A stretch of 41,753 bases of DNA, taken from the NCBI GenBank assembly GCA_012034765.1, contig JAAUOU010000031.1:1-41753 (forward strand). The letters run 5' to 3'. Shown piece by piece: positions 19,061 through 26,753 of the stretch. The notes beneath the pieces were generated by a model, which made no database searches, had not been told where the DNA came from, and saw only the letters and a program-made list of their open reading frames with translations. Position 1 is the first letter of the stretch. Every line of letters begins with the position of its first letter. The stretch is from Pleurocapsaceae cyanobacterium CSU_1_1 (GTDB lineage Bacteria; Cyanobacteriota; Cyanobacteriia; Cyanobacteriales; Xenococcaceae). The translations under genes and the position numbers were made by a program.

Positions 19061-19123
19061 ACAAGACTTTTTAAGCTTTTTTAAGCTTATTTTAGCTAGA
19101 GTAGAATTTTAATCCTTGGTCCT

Positions 19124-19699
19124 GTGTCATTAGATAATCTAGATAATCTGGTCGATCAGTTAAAGCCCTTAAAAACTAAAGCATTGTCTCTAATTCATCA
19201 AGCTACCGAAAAAGCGTCCTCCGCCGACAATTATTTGATGGATAAGATCGGTAACTCAGTTGGTTCATCCCTAGCTGTTTGGTTGAATCAACATCCTTTG
19301 GTCGCTTGGTTAGTTAGTCATCCTCTGATGGCTATCCTGATTAGCTTAGTTGCCATCATTTTGGTGGTTAGATTACTCCTCACAATTTACCGAGCGATCT
19401 CCAGTACAATAGATCGTCTTTGGCTGGCAATATTGCGATCGCCTTTGCGGTTACTCAAATTTCTGTTTGGTTGGCAGCCAAAGCCCAAGACAATTACATC
19501 TAACACCACAGTAACCAACTATGAAGTCACAAGCGACTCTCAACAGCTTCAGGAAATCATGGCTCGTTTAGATCACATTCAACAACAGCAGCAGGAAATT
19601 ATTCAAGATTTAGCATTCTTGAAACAACAACCCTTAAATATTGAACCACAGCAACTACGGTTAATAGAAAAGAAAATTAGTAATCACTTCTCGTCTTAA
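19124..19699 (+). CDS. Cyanobacterial membrane protein of unknown function
   Basis: A 191-residue protein read from GTG 19124. The N-terminal half is amphipathic helix, followed by a hydrophobic stretch at about residues 62-90 (AWLVSHPLMAILISLVAIIL and on to LLLTIYRAI) that should form one or two membrane helices. The C-terminal third is soluble and Gln-rich (DHIQQQQQEIIQDLAFLKQQ), likely a coiled coil. I do not recognise the family. It lies 63 bp behind the potassium channel, and the spacer contains two TTTTTAAGCTT copies. The GTG start has no clear ribosome site, so the exact N-terminus is uncertain. Confidence 0.65.
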   Translation: MSLDNLDNLVDQLKPLKTKALSLIHQATEKASSADNYLMDKIGNSVGSSLAVWLNQHPLVAWLVSHPLMAILISLVAIILVVRLLLTIYRAISSTIDRLWLAILRSPLRLLKFLFGWQPKPKTITSNTTVTNYEVTSDSQQLQEIMARLDHIQQQQQEIIQDLAFLKQQPLNIEPQQLRLIEKKISNHFSS

Positions 19700-19782
19700 A
19701 AAAAATCTGCTAATCAATGCCAGCAACATCCTTAATATACGGTATGCTTCCTCAAAGAGTTAATTATAAAAATAAACAATAA

Positions 19783-20643
19783 ATGTCTATTAAAACAGAT
19801 AAAATCCAGGTTGGAGAATTCCAGTGGTTTTATCGTCAAACTGAAATAGAGAGCGATCAGCCTAACGACATAGCTACGCGACGCACTCCCATTCTTTTTT
19901 TACATGGCTTACCTTCCCATAGCTACACTTGGGAGAAATTAATGACCCTGTTGGCAGCAGAAAATATTCCTAGCATTGCCCCAGACTGGATCGGCTCAGG
20001 ATTTTCCGATAAACCTGATAAGCGAAATTTTGCTTATACTCCCGCAGCATATCTGACAAGCTTAAGTGAATTTATTGCAGCGATCGAGTTAGAAAAGTTT
20101 TATTTAGTTGTTCAAGGATTTTTAGCCTCTGTTGGCATTCAGTATGCTGTACAAAACCCAGAACAAATTGCAGGCTTGATTATTCTCAATACGCCAATTA
20201 CTTCTGGAGCAAAGCTCCCTTGGTCAATGAAGCAAATGACTTTTCCTGTGGTGGGGGACATGATGACTCAAGATCCTTTGTTGGTCGATCGCAATCTGGA
20301 AAAAGGTAGTGGTTTTGTGATCGAAGACAAAGACCTGAATATTTTGCGTAAACCTTTCTTGCAAAGCTCAAATGTTGGTCGAGCCTTAATGACAACCCTC
20401 AAGCAATTACAGCTTGATACCGTAACCCCAGTCATAGAAGCAGGTTTAAAAAAATGGTCAAAACCTATCTTAATTATTTGGGGTTCAGCCGATAGCTGGC
20501 TCGATCTTGATGATGTTAAAAAGTTAGCAACTGCTAATTCAAAAATTACTCTAGTTGAGTTGCCGACAGCCAAACACTATCCTCAAGAACATTGGACTTC
20601 AGATATTGCTGGAGAAATTGTGCAGTTTTTTCTATCTAATTAG
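19783..20643 (+). CDS. Alpha/beta-hydrolase-fold protein lacking the usual nucleophile
   Basis: A 286-residue alpha/beta hydrolase related to haloalkane dehalogenases and epoxide hydrolases. The oxyanion HG motif (LFLHGLPSHSYTW, residues 38-50), the DWIGSGFSDKP loop, the late acid (WGSADSWLD) and the His of AKHYPQEH are all present. At the nucleophile elbow, where relatives have VVQDWGG or a GHSMG-type Ser, this protein reads VVQGFLAS, with Gly at position 112. It may therefore be catalytically dead or use another residue. Similar nucleophile-less proteins are common in cyanobacteria, but their role is unknown to me. ATG 19783 is well placed. It is the last gene before the guanidine riboswitch and has no obvious link to it. 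Confidence 0.85.
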   Translation: MSIKTDKIQVGEFQWFYRQTEIESDQPNDIATRRTPILFLHGLPSHSYTWEKLMTLLAAENIPSIAPDWIGSGFSDKPDKRNFAYTPAAYLTSLSEFIAAIELEKFYLVVQGFLASVGIQYAVQNPEQIAGLIILNTPITSGAKLPWSMKQMTFPVVGDMMTQDPLLVDRNLEKGSGFVIEDKDLNILRKPFLQSSNVGRALMTTLKQLQLDTVTPVIEAGLKKWSKPILIIWGSADSWLDLDDVKKLATANSKITLVELPTAKHYPQEHWTSDIAGEIVQFFLSN

Positions 20644-20740
20644 TAGCCAAAAACAATAATTATTTGTGTCTTAGGTAACAACTTATACATTTTTTCTCGC
20701 AGCCAGCAGATAATCTGAACAGTAATAAAATTTGCGATCG

Positions 20741-20873
20741 CTTCTAGGGTTCCGACTTATTTAACAGTGGTAAGATTTATAGCAATGTTGAGAAGTGCTG
20801 GTCCAAGAGAAGCAAGCCACCTAAAAAGAATTTATGATTAGGTAGCTCCACGGCGGGACAAAAGCCCGGGAGG
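20741..20873 (+). promoter_or_regulatory. Guanidine-I riboswitch (ykkC aptamer)
   Basis: The leader of the guanidine hydrolase gene holds the conserved blocks of the guanidine-I (ykkC) aptamer in the right order: CTAGGGTTCCG (20744-20754), CTGGTCCAAGAG (20798-20809), then CTCCACGGCGGGACAAAAG followed by CCCGGGAGG (ending 20873). CTTCT at 20741-20745 can pair with GGGAG at the 3' end to close P1, using G-U pairs. Known members turn their gene on when guanidinium is bound. The downstream gene, a guanidine hydrolase, is exactly the expected target. Boundaries are from motif reading, not from a covariance model. Confidence 0.92.
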
Positions 20874-20914
20874 ATTCGACGCTTGAAACACAGTGTTGAA
20901 CTTCTCGGGCTTTT
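20860..20914 (+). terminator. Expression-platform terminator of the guanidine riboswitch
   Basis: AAAAGCCCGGGAGG (20860-20873), the 3' end of the aptamer, can pair with CTTCTCGGGCTTTT (20901-20914) through 12 Watson-Crick plus 2 G-U pairs, and ends in a short U run. CTTCT occurs both at the aptamer 5' end and in this right arm, so P1 and the terminator are mutually exclusive. Guanidinium binding should favour the aptamer and let transcription continue (an ON switch). Confidence 0.8.
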
Positions 20915-20947
20915 GCATTTGAGATAAACTTCCAGAGGAATAATTTA

Positions 20948-22141
20948 ATGAGCGAACAATCTCCATTTCAGCCACCAAGTAGCGATGAAAATGGATACAG
21001 TAGTGAAGCAGAAAAAGCCTTGGCAAAAGAGCGTCAGCTACCTCTTACAGGCTGGCAGCAGGAGGTAGATAAAGGCTTAGATTACGGTTTGGAAGCAGCA
21101 TCAAGTATTAAAGATCGAACTATTCCTACTTTTTCGAGGGGAGAATTACCTCATTATGCAGGGATTAATACTTTTTTGAAAGCTCCATATTTGGAAGATG
21201 TTAAGCAGGTAGGCAATTATGATGTAGCAATTATTGGTGTCCCTCACGATTCTGGGACGACCTATCGACCTGGTACTCGTTTTGGGCCTCAAGGTATTCG
21301 TAAAATTTCTGCTCTCTATACACCATACAACTTTGAACTAGGGGTGGATTTACGCGAACAAATTACTCTTTGTGATGTGGGGGATATATTTACTATTCCC
21401 GCCAATAATGAAAAATCTTTCGATCAGATTTCTAAAGGTATAGCTCACGTTTTTAGTTCTGGTGCATTTCCTATTATTTTAGGAGGCGATCATTCTATTG
21501 GGTTTCCGACAGTTAGAGGAATTTGTCGTCATTTAGGAGATAAGAAAGTTGGGATTATTCACTTTGATCGTCATGTGGATACCCAAGAGACAGATTTAGA
21601 TGAAAGAATGCATACTTGCCCTTGGTTTCATGCTACTAACATGGTTAATGCGCCAGCTAAAAATTTAGTCCAGTTAGGGATCGGCGGTTGGCAAGTACCG
21701 CGACCTGGAGTTAAGGTATGTCGAGAAAGAGCAACTAATATTCTTACCGTTACCGATATTACGGAGATGGGTTTAGATGCAGCAGCCAATTTTGCCATAG
21801 AAAGAGCTACAGACGGTACGGATTGCGTGTGGATTAGTTTTGATATTGATTGCATCGATGCGGGATTTGTGCCAGGTACAGGCTGGCCCGAACCAGGTGG
21901 TTTATTACCCCGCGAAGCTTTACATCTACTCAAAAAAATTGTTCAAAACACTACTGTCTGTGGAATAGAAGTTGTGGAAGTTTCTCCACCCTACGATGTG
22001 AGTGATATGACAGCATTAATGGCAACTCGCGTCATCTGCGATACTATGGCACATCTGGTTGTTTCGGGACAATTGCCGAGAACAGAAACCCCTGCTTATA
22101 TTCATGCTGAAGCTCAACAAGTAGATGAACCTTGGCAGTAA
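20948..22141 (+). CDS. gdmH: Ni-dependent guanidine hydrolase (GdmH type, ureohydrolase fold)
   Basis: A 397-residue ureohydrolase-family protein, usually mis-annotated as agmatinase. Metal ligands of the arginase fold are all visible: His182 (GGDHS), Asp207, His209 and Asp211 (HFDRHVDTQ), Asp299 and Asp301 (SFDIDCID). The Arg in FDRHVD, the ~85-residue N-terminal extension, and NAPAKNLVQLGIGGWQVPRP match Synechocystis Sll1077, shown to hydrolyse guanidine to urea and ammonia with nickel. AGAGG nine bases upstream sets the ATG. Context supports the call strongly: a guanidine-I riboswitch in the leader and hypA/hypB nickel chaperones downstream, as at the Synechocystis locus. Agmatinase activity is the weaker alternative. 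Urea formed would need a urease, which is not in this window. Confidence 0.92.
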   Translation: MSEQSPFQPPSSDENGYSSEAEKALAKERQLPLTGWQQEVDKGLDYGLEAASSIKDRTIPTFSRGELPHYAGINTFLKAPYLEDVKQVGNYDVAIIGVPHDSGTTYRPGTRFGPQGIRKISALYTPYNFELGVDLREQITLCDVGDIFTIPANNEKSFDQISKGIAHVFSSGAFPIILGGDHSIGFPTVRGICRHLGDKKVGIIHFDRHVDTQETDLDERMHTCPWFHATNMVNAPAKNLVQLGIGGWQVPRPGVKVCRERATNILTVTDITEMGLDAAANFAIERATDGTDCVWISFDIDCIDAGFVPGTGWPEPGGLLPREALHLLKKIVQNTTVCGIEVVEVSPPYDVSDMTALMATRVICDTMAHLVVSGQLPRTETPAYIHAEAQQVDEPWQ

Positions 22142-22147
22142 GAGGGA

Positions 22148-22196
22148 GTAGCAAGTGGCAGGTAGCAGGTAGCAGGTAGCAAGTAGCAAGTAGTAA
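22148..22196. repeat. STRR-like heptamer tandem repeat, 7 units
   Basis: Seven contiguous 7-bp units: GTAGCAA, GTGGCAG, GTAGCAG, GTAGCAG, GTAGCAA, GTAGCAA, GTAGTAA. They fill the spacer between gdmH and the methyltransferase and end six bases before the methyltransferase ATG, leaving no room for an ordinary ribosome site. Confidence 0.85.
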
Positions 22197-22202
22197 CGAC
22201 AA

Positions 22203-22979
22203 ATGACTGATAATCAACTCTATCAAATGAATCCTCAAGAGCGATTTAGCGATCGCGCCCAAGATTATGCTAAATATCGACCGAGTTATCCCTCTGAAGC
22301 CATTAACTGTATTTTAGAGCAATTAGGAGAGTCATCTAGCTTAATAGCTGCCGATATCGGTGCGGGAACTGGTATTTCTTCAAGGTTATTAGCCGATAGA
22401 GGAGTAAAAGTAATTGCGATCGAGCCTAATGTAGCTATGAGACAAGTAGCCCAAAAGCATCCGTTGGTAGAATTTCGCGATGGTAGTGCCGAAAATACTA
22501 AATTACCCGACAAATCAGTCGATTTAGTGACTTGTTTTCAATCTTTTCACTGGTTTAATCCCAAACCGACTTTAACAGAATTTGCCCGTATTCTTCAGCC
22601 AGAGGGAAGAATTGCTTTAGTCTGGAACGATCGCGATCTTGATGGAGGCGATCGATTTACTCGTGAGCATGACTATATAATTACTCAAGCATCTAACAAT
22701 AGCCCTATTCATTCTCGTTTAGATGGCAAAAGCGGTACATTTATTAAGTCTCTCTTTCCTTTGGTAAGTCAGCATATTTTTTCTTCCCAACAAGCTTTTA
22801 CTAAAGATAGTTTAATTGGTCTAGCTATGAGTGCTTCTTATATACCCCAAGAAGGAAAAGTGCATCAACAACTGCTTCAGGATCTGGCGAACTTACATCA
22901 GAAATACTGTGATGAGCAAAGTTTGGTTTATTTAAAATATAAAACTAGCGTTTATTTAGCATCCTTGTTAGTCAAGTAA
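22203..22979 (+). CDS. Class I SAM-dependent methyltransferase
   Basis: A 258-residue methyltransferase of the UbiE/Methyltransf_11 kind. Motif I is VAADIGAGTG-like (IAADIGAGTGISSRLLADRG), followed by VIAIEPN with the acidic SAM-ribose ligand, FRDGSAENTKLPDKSVDLVT, FQSFHWF and ALVWNDRD. The N-terminal NPQERFSDRAQDYAKYRPSYP is typical of this family, whose substrates are small molecules and vary widely. No membrane segment is present. It lies inside the guanidine locus between gdmH and the GST, with the same orientation and an 11-bp gap to the GST. The substrate is unknown; a link to guanidine metabolism is suggested only by position. The ATG is preceded by heptamer repeats rather than a Shine-Dalgarno. 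Confidence 0.88.
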   Translation: MTDNQLYQMNPQERFSDRAQDYAKYRPSYPSEAINCILEQLGESSSLIAADIGAGTGISSRLLADRGVKVIAIEPNVAMRQVAQKHPLVEFRDGSAENTKLPDKSVDLVTCFQSFHWFNPKPTLTEFARILQPEGRIALVWNDRDLDGGDRFTREHDYIITQASNNSPIHSRLDGKSGTFIKSLFPLVSQHIFSSQQAFTKDSLIGLAMSASYIPQEGKVHQQLLQDLANLHQKYCDEQSLVYLKYKTSVYLASLLVK

Positions 22980-22990
22980 GTAAAAATAAT

Positions 22991-23596
22991 ATGTATAAAC
23001 TATACGATTTTCTACCTTCGGGTAATGGCTATAAAGTTCGTTTATTGCTAACTCAATTACAGATTCCTTTTGAATTAATTAAGCTCAACATTCTTGCAGG
23101 AGAAACTAGAACGCCTGAATTTTTAGCAAAAAACTCTAATGGCAAAATACCATTGTTAGAAATTGATTCAAACATATTTATTTCTGAATCTAACGCTATT
23201 TTATATTACCTTAGCCAAGATACAGCATATTTTGCTCAAGATAAGTATGAGCAAGCACAAGTAATGCAGTGGCTCTTTTTCGAGCAATATAGTCACGAAC
23301 CAAATATTGCTACCCCAAGGTTTTGGATTACTGAACTTAAGCAAGCAGATAAATATCAAAAAGAGATCGAACAAAAGCGAAAATTGGGTTACGCAGCTTT
23401 AAACGTTATGGAACAGCATCTTAAAACTCATAACTTTTTTGTAGGAGAAAAATACACCATTGCTGATATAGGTTTGTATGCCTACACTCACGTCGCAGAA
23501 GAAGGAGGATTCGCTCTAACAAAATTTACGGCTATTTTAGACTGGCTCAAACGAATCAAAAGTCAACCTAAACATATTTTAATTACAGATTTATAA
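22991..23596 (+). CDS. Glutathione S-transferase family protein
   Basis: A 201-residue protein with the two GST domains. The thioredoxin-like N-terminal domain (YKLYDFLPSGNGYKVRLLLTQL) has the Ser-Gly-Asn segment at the usual active-site position, then the cis-Pro (GKIPLLEIDS) and the ESNAILYYLS glutathione-binding loop. The all-helical C-terminal domain contains the N-cap motif (GEKYTIADIGLYAYTH). GSTs of this kind conjugate or isomerise electrophiles with glutathione in the cytosol. It sits 11 bp after the methyltransferase and 7 bp before hypA, so it is almost surely co-transcribed with the hyp genes. It is not part of the Synechocystis guanidine operon as I know it; its role there is open. 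Confidence 0.9.
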   Translation: MYKLYDFLPSGNGYKVRLLLTQLQIPFELIKLNILAGETRTPEFLAKNSNGKIPLLEIDSNIFISESNAILYYLSQDTAYFAQDKYEQAQVMQWLFFEQYSHEPNIATPRFWITELKQADKYQKEIEQKRKLGYAALNVMEQHLKTHNFFVGEKYTIADIGLYAYTHVAEEGGFALTKFTAILDWLKRIKSQPKHILITDL

Positions 23597-23603
23597 AAAA
23601 GTT

Positions 23604-23984
23604 ATGCACGAAATAGACATGACCAAGGCTTTAATTTTGACAGTTAAAGATTGGTATGAATCACAACCAGAAAAACCAAAAATAGAAAAGATTCATTTAA
23701 CTGTTGGACAATTTACCTGTGTCGAACCTCTGGGTTTGCAATTTGCTTTTGAGGCTCAAACCCGCAATACTTTTTTAGCAGGAGTAGAACTTGTTATTAA
23801 AGATGTTCCTTTAATTGCATTTTGTCATAGTTGCCAACAAGAATATAAACCTGAAATTGGGCTGCAATATAGTTGTCCTGATTGTAAGTCGCCAATGAAT
23901 GATATTAGATATGGTCGAGAATTAAAAATAGATCGCCTTGAATATTCTGCAATTAACAATCAACATTTATCTATCAGCAATTAA
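23604..23984 (+). CDS. hypA: HypA-family nickel chaperone
   Basis: A 126-residue HypA. It begins MHE, and the N-terminal amine and His2 are the known Ni(II) site. A zinc ribbon has two CXXC pairs (Cys74/Cys77 and Cys91/Cys94). HypA works with HypB to insert nickel into hydrogenase or other Ni enzymes. There are no hydrogenase structural genes in this window; instead gdmH lies upstream, and the Synechocystis guanidine hydrolase depends on adjacent HypA/HypB homologues, so this copy is probably dedicated to GdmH maturation. The gene is six bases from hypB and seven from the GST, which indicates one operon. Confidence 0.92.
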   Translation: MHEIDMTKALILTVKDWYESQPEKPKIEKIHLTVGQFTCVEPLGLQFAFEAQTRNTFLAGVELVIKDVPLIAFCHSCQQEYKPEIGLQYSCPDCKSPMNDIRYGRELKIDRLEYSAINNQHLSISN

Positions 23985-23990
23985 TCAAAA

Positions 23991-24713
23991 ATGCACCAAA
24001 CATTTGACGCTGCAATTGAACTAAATTTACTCCACGCCAACCAAGAAGGCGCAGATCACAACCGCCAACACTTTGACAAGTGGGGAATTACTTGTCTTAA
24101 CATCATGAGTAGTCCTGGCGCAGGAAAAACTGTTCTTCTTGAACAAACTTTAAAAGCTTTAAAAGCTAAATTAAACATTGCCGTAATTGAAGGAGATATG
24201 ACCACTCAATTAGATGCCGATCGCCTTCGTAAATACAATGTTCCAGTAATTCCTATTAATACAGGGCGTTCTTGTCATTTGGATTCCAAAATGGTTGCAG
24301 GAGGCATCCATATTTTAGAACATCAGTATCAACCTCAAAATCTTGATTTAGTACTAGTAGAAAACGTAGGTAATTTAGTTTGTCCTGCTGAATTTGAAGT
24401 AGGAGAACACGGTAAAGTAGCCTTATTAAGCGTTACTGAAGGTGAAGACAAACCGCTTAAATATCCAGTTATGTTTCGCGAAGCCGATTGTTTATTAATT
24501 ACTAAAACAGATTTAGCTCCCTATTTAGATATAGACCTCGATCGCATTACTTTTAATATTAAACAAATCAATCCTCAAGTTACGATTATTCCTCTTTCTG
24601 CTAAGACAGGAGAGGGTTTGGAAACCTGGTTAGATTGGGTGCAATCAGTAATTTGTATCCCTTCAGGTACAAAAGCAAAACATAAGGAGCAACAAAAAGA
24701 AACCAAGATTTAA
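23991..24713 (+). CDS. hypB: HypB-family nickel-insertion GTPase
   Basis: A 240-residue G3E GTPase. The P-loop is SSPGAGKT (residues 40-47), followed by VIEGDM, the metal/dimer site [10 protein letters not shown] (Cys95, His96), [13 protein letters not shown] (Cys131), and the base-binding TKTDLAPYL. HypB hydrolyses GTP to drive nickel delivery together with HypA. There is no His-rich N-terminal stretch, so it should not store nickel. It directly follows hypA and belongs to the guanidine hydrolase locus. The C-terminus is a short Lys-rich tail. A heptamer repeat then separates it from the binding-protein gene, so transcription may or may not continue. Confidence 0.93.
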   Translation: MHQTFDAAIELNLLHANQEGADHNRQHFDKWGITCLNIMSSPGAGKTVLLEQTLKALKAKLNIAVIEGDMTTQLDADRLRKYNVPVIPINTGRSCHLDSKMVAGGIHILEHQYQPQNLDLVLVENVGNLVCPAEFEVGEHGKVALLSVTEGEDKPLKYPVMFREADCLLITKTDLAPYLDIDLDRITFNIKQINPQVTIIPLSAKTGEGLETWLDWVQSVICIPSGTKAKHKEQQKETKI

Positions 24714-25013
24714 TTATTAAATTTTAGCTTGAAGAACTCAGCTTCGGCAATTGATTCAATCTCAATTCTCAAAACTAACTAGGCAGAGCAATCAGCAAAT
24801 TGATCTAGCTTCCCTGTCAATAAAAAGAATGCTACGAATTTACTAAAAGTCAAAATTCTGAATTCAGAGTTTTTTACCTACTACCTACTACCTACTACCT
24901 ACTACCTACTACCTACTACCTAAAAACCGTTCTATTGGTAGCAAACATTTAAGTATTTTATATAAATTCGCTCAACAAGTCTTTTATAACTTCTAATAAA
25001 CAGTATAAATATT
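24714..25013. other. Intergenic region before the binding-protein gene
   Basis: 300 bp between hypB and the ABC binding protein. It contains the 47-bp heptamer repeat at 24876-24922. After the repeat, AT-rich DNA (24950-25010) could hold a promoter, but no clear -35/-10 pair stands out. No riboswitch-like conserved blocks are seen here, so if the transporter responds to guanidine it would be through read-through from 20741. Confidence 0.5.
24876..24922. repeat. STRR-like heptamer tandem repeat, ~6.7 units
   Basis: A perfect tandem array of ACCTACT with almost seven copies, in the spacer between hypB and the binding-protein gene. Unit length matches the other heptamer arrays of this window, but the unit sequence differs. 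Confidence 0.9.
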
Positions 25014-26060
25014 ATGAAAATTCGCTCAATTTTAGCCTATTTTATTATTTTTGTCCTGAGTGTAAGTGTTGTTGTTGGTTGTAATCCAGCTACTTCGATT
25101 AAAACAACTACTGACTCCGATTCTCCCACTGCCACTAGTGAGGCTGCACTCACTTTAGGGTTTAGTGCTTGGCCTGGTTGGTTTCCTTGGCAAGTTGCTC
25201 AACAAGAAGGAATTTTTAAAGCTAATAATGCTGCGGTAGAGCTTAAATGGTTTGATGGTTATTTAGAATCCATTAGTGCTTTAACCGCAGGACAGATTGA
25301 TGCTAATAGTCAAACTTTAAACGATACGATTAGTAGTGTTTCTGGCGGTGCAGACCTAGCGATAGTTTTGGTTAATGATAACTCCACTGGTAACGACAAA
25401 ATAATTGTCAGTGAGGGAATTAATAGTGTTGCTGATTTGAAAGGGAAAAAGATTGCTGCTGAAGAAGGCACAGTCGATCATTATTTATTATTATTAGGGC
25501 TAGAAAAAGAAGGTTTATCCGCAGAAGATATTGAGTTTGTACCTCTAGAAACGGGACAAGCAGCTACAGCCTTTGTTGGTAGTCAAGTTGATGCTGTTGC
25601 CGTATTTGCTCCTTTTACCACTCAAGCCTTAAAACGACCTGGCAGCAAAGAATTATTTAGTTCCAAAGACTTTCCTGGCGCAATTTCCGATCATTTAGTG
25701 TTTTCTCGTCAGTTTGTCGAGGAAAATCCCGAACAAGTGCAAGCCGTTGTCGATTCTTGGTTTGCCACCCTTGATGCGATCGAGCAAAACCAAGAAAAAG
25801 CCCAGCAAATCATGGCAAAACGGGCAAATGTAAGCGTCGAAGAATATCAAGATTATGCCGATGGTACGACCATCTTTTCGATAGAAGACAATCTTAAAGC
25901 TTTTGAACCAAAGCAAGATGTTACCTCTTTACAGTTTTCAGCCCAGAAAATTAGCGACTTTCTAGTTCAAGCTGGTTTGGCAGCACAAGTCCCCGATCTT
26001 AGCAATATGTTTGACGATCGCTTTGTTAAAGCTTATGCAGCAAAAAATAAAGGTTCTTAA
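25014..26060 (+). CDS. ABC transporter substrate-binding lipoprotein (SsuA/NMT1 type)
   Basis: A 348-residue lipoprotein: a hydrophobic signal followed by SVVVGC, a lipobox-like site with Cys23. The mature part is an NMT1/SsuA-type periplasmic binding protein (LTLGFSAWPGWFPWQVAQQEGIF, ISALTAGQIDAN, LKGKKIAAEEGTVDHYLLL, GSQVDAVAVFAPF). In Synechocystis the equivalent gene (sll1080) follows hypB in the guanidine locus, and the system is thought to import guanidine; I infer the same ligand here. The cognate permease immediately downstream is internally deleted and there is no ATPase gene after it, so the protein may now lack a working transporter at this locus. A start upstream of ATG 25014 is not supported. 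Confidence 0.88.
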   Translation: MKIRSILAYFIIFVLSVSVVVGCNPATSIKTTTDSDSPTATSEAALTLGFSAWPGWFPWQVAQQEGIFKANNAAVELKWFDGYLESISALTAGQIDANSQTLNDTISSVSGGADLAIVLVNDNSTGNDKIIVSEGINSVADLKGKKIAAEEGTVDHYLLLLGLEKEGLSAEDIEFVPLETGQAATAFVGSQVDAVAVFAPFTTQALKRPGSKELFSSKDFPGAISDHLVFSRQFVEENPEQVQAVVDSWFATLDAIEQNQEKAQQIMAKRANVSVEEYQDYADGTTIFSIEDNLKAFEPKQDVTSLQFSAQKISDFLVQAGLAAQVPDLSNMFDDRFVKAYAAKNKGS

Positions 26061-26077
26061 ATTAAATAACTAAAATC

Positions 26078-26625
26078 ATGAATCAACATACTAACCAAAG
26101 ATCGATTCAATCGTTTATTAAGCCCAAAACCATGCTCTGCTCGAACCCCTGTTTGGCTTAATGCGCTATATGCCAGCCCCCGCTTTTATTCCTCTATTGA
26201 TTTTATATTTAGGTATCGGGGAAGAACCAAAAATTATGCTGATTTTTATTGGGGTCTTTTTCTTTAACTCCCTAATGGTTATGGATACGGTTAAGTTTGT
26301 CCCCAAAGAATTAATTGAAGCTACTTATATGTTAGGTGGCGATCGCTGGTCAGCTTTAAAACAGGTAATTTTGCCTTATGTCTTACCAGGAATTATTGAT
26401 GCTTGCCGAATTAATTTAGCAGCAGCTTGGCAACTAGTAATTGTCTCAGAATTAATTGCTGCTACTCAAGGGTTAGGTCGTCGTATTAGCGTTGCTGGCA
26501 GATTTTTAAAAACCGATGAAATTTTTGTTGGCTTAATTGTGATCGGGATTATCGGTCTGATTTTCGATTTACTCTTTCAATATTTTTTAAGAGTGAGTTG
26601 TAAGTGGGCAAGTCAGAAACGATAA
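26078..26625 (+). pseudogene. ABC transporter permease remnant (internal deletion, frameshift)
   Basis: The ATG at 26078 opens a plausible permease N-terminus (MNQHTNQRSIQSFIKPK) but stops at 26159-26161. In the -1 frame, from about 26134, ALLEPLFGLMRYMPAPAFIPL begins the conserved second half of an SsuC/TauC-type permease, including the EAA-like loop LIEATYMLGGDRWSALKQVILP, and runs to 26625. Roughly 100-130 codons that should lie between (first membrane helices) are missing. One extra G in ATGCTC would join both frames. Genes are often called from ATG 26161, but that start lies inside conserved sequence and gives only 154 residues. No ATP-binding subunit follows, whereas relatives have one. 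This is a decayed transporter or an assembly collapse. Confidence 0.8.
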
Positions 26626-26753
26626 AGATTTCAGTCATTTTTATAGATCACTACGAAACCTTAAGCTTAAGTTAAACATGTCAATGTTTATTAATATATT
26701 GTTACATATGTGTTAAGGTTATTTACATAAGTTAATTAACACAGTTAAACATT

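Noticed and set aside
20948-22141. Agmatinase (SpeB) assignment
   Set aside because: The FDRHVD variant, N-terminal extension, guanidine-I riboswitch and adjacent hypA/hypB all favour guanidine hydrolase.
23604-24713. Hydrogenase maturation locus
   Set aside because: No hydrogenase structural or other hyp genes are near; the context points to nickel supply for the guanidine hydrolase.
22148-24922. CRISPR array candidates
   Set aside because: Repeats are 7-bp units in direct tandem with no spacers, so they are simple tandem repeats, and no cas genes are present.
26161-26625. Complete short permease starting at ATG 26161
   Set aside because: The conserved permease sequence extends upstream of this ATG in the same frame (ALLEPLFGL), and a functional protein would lack its first membrane helices.
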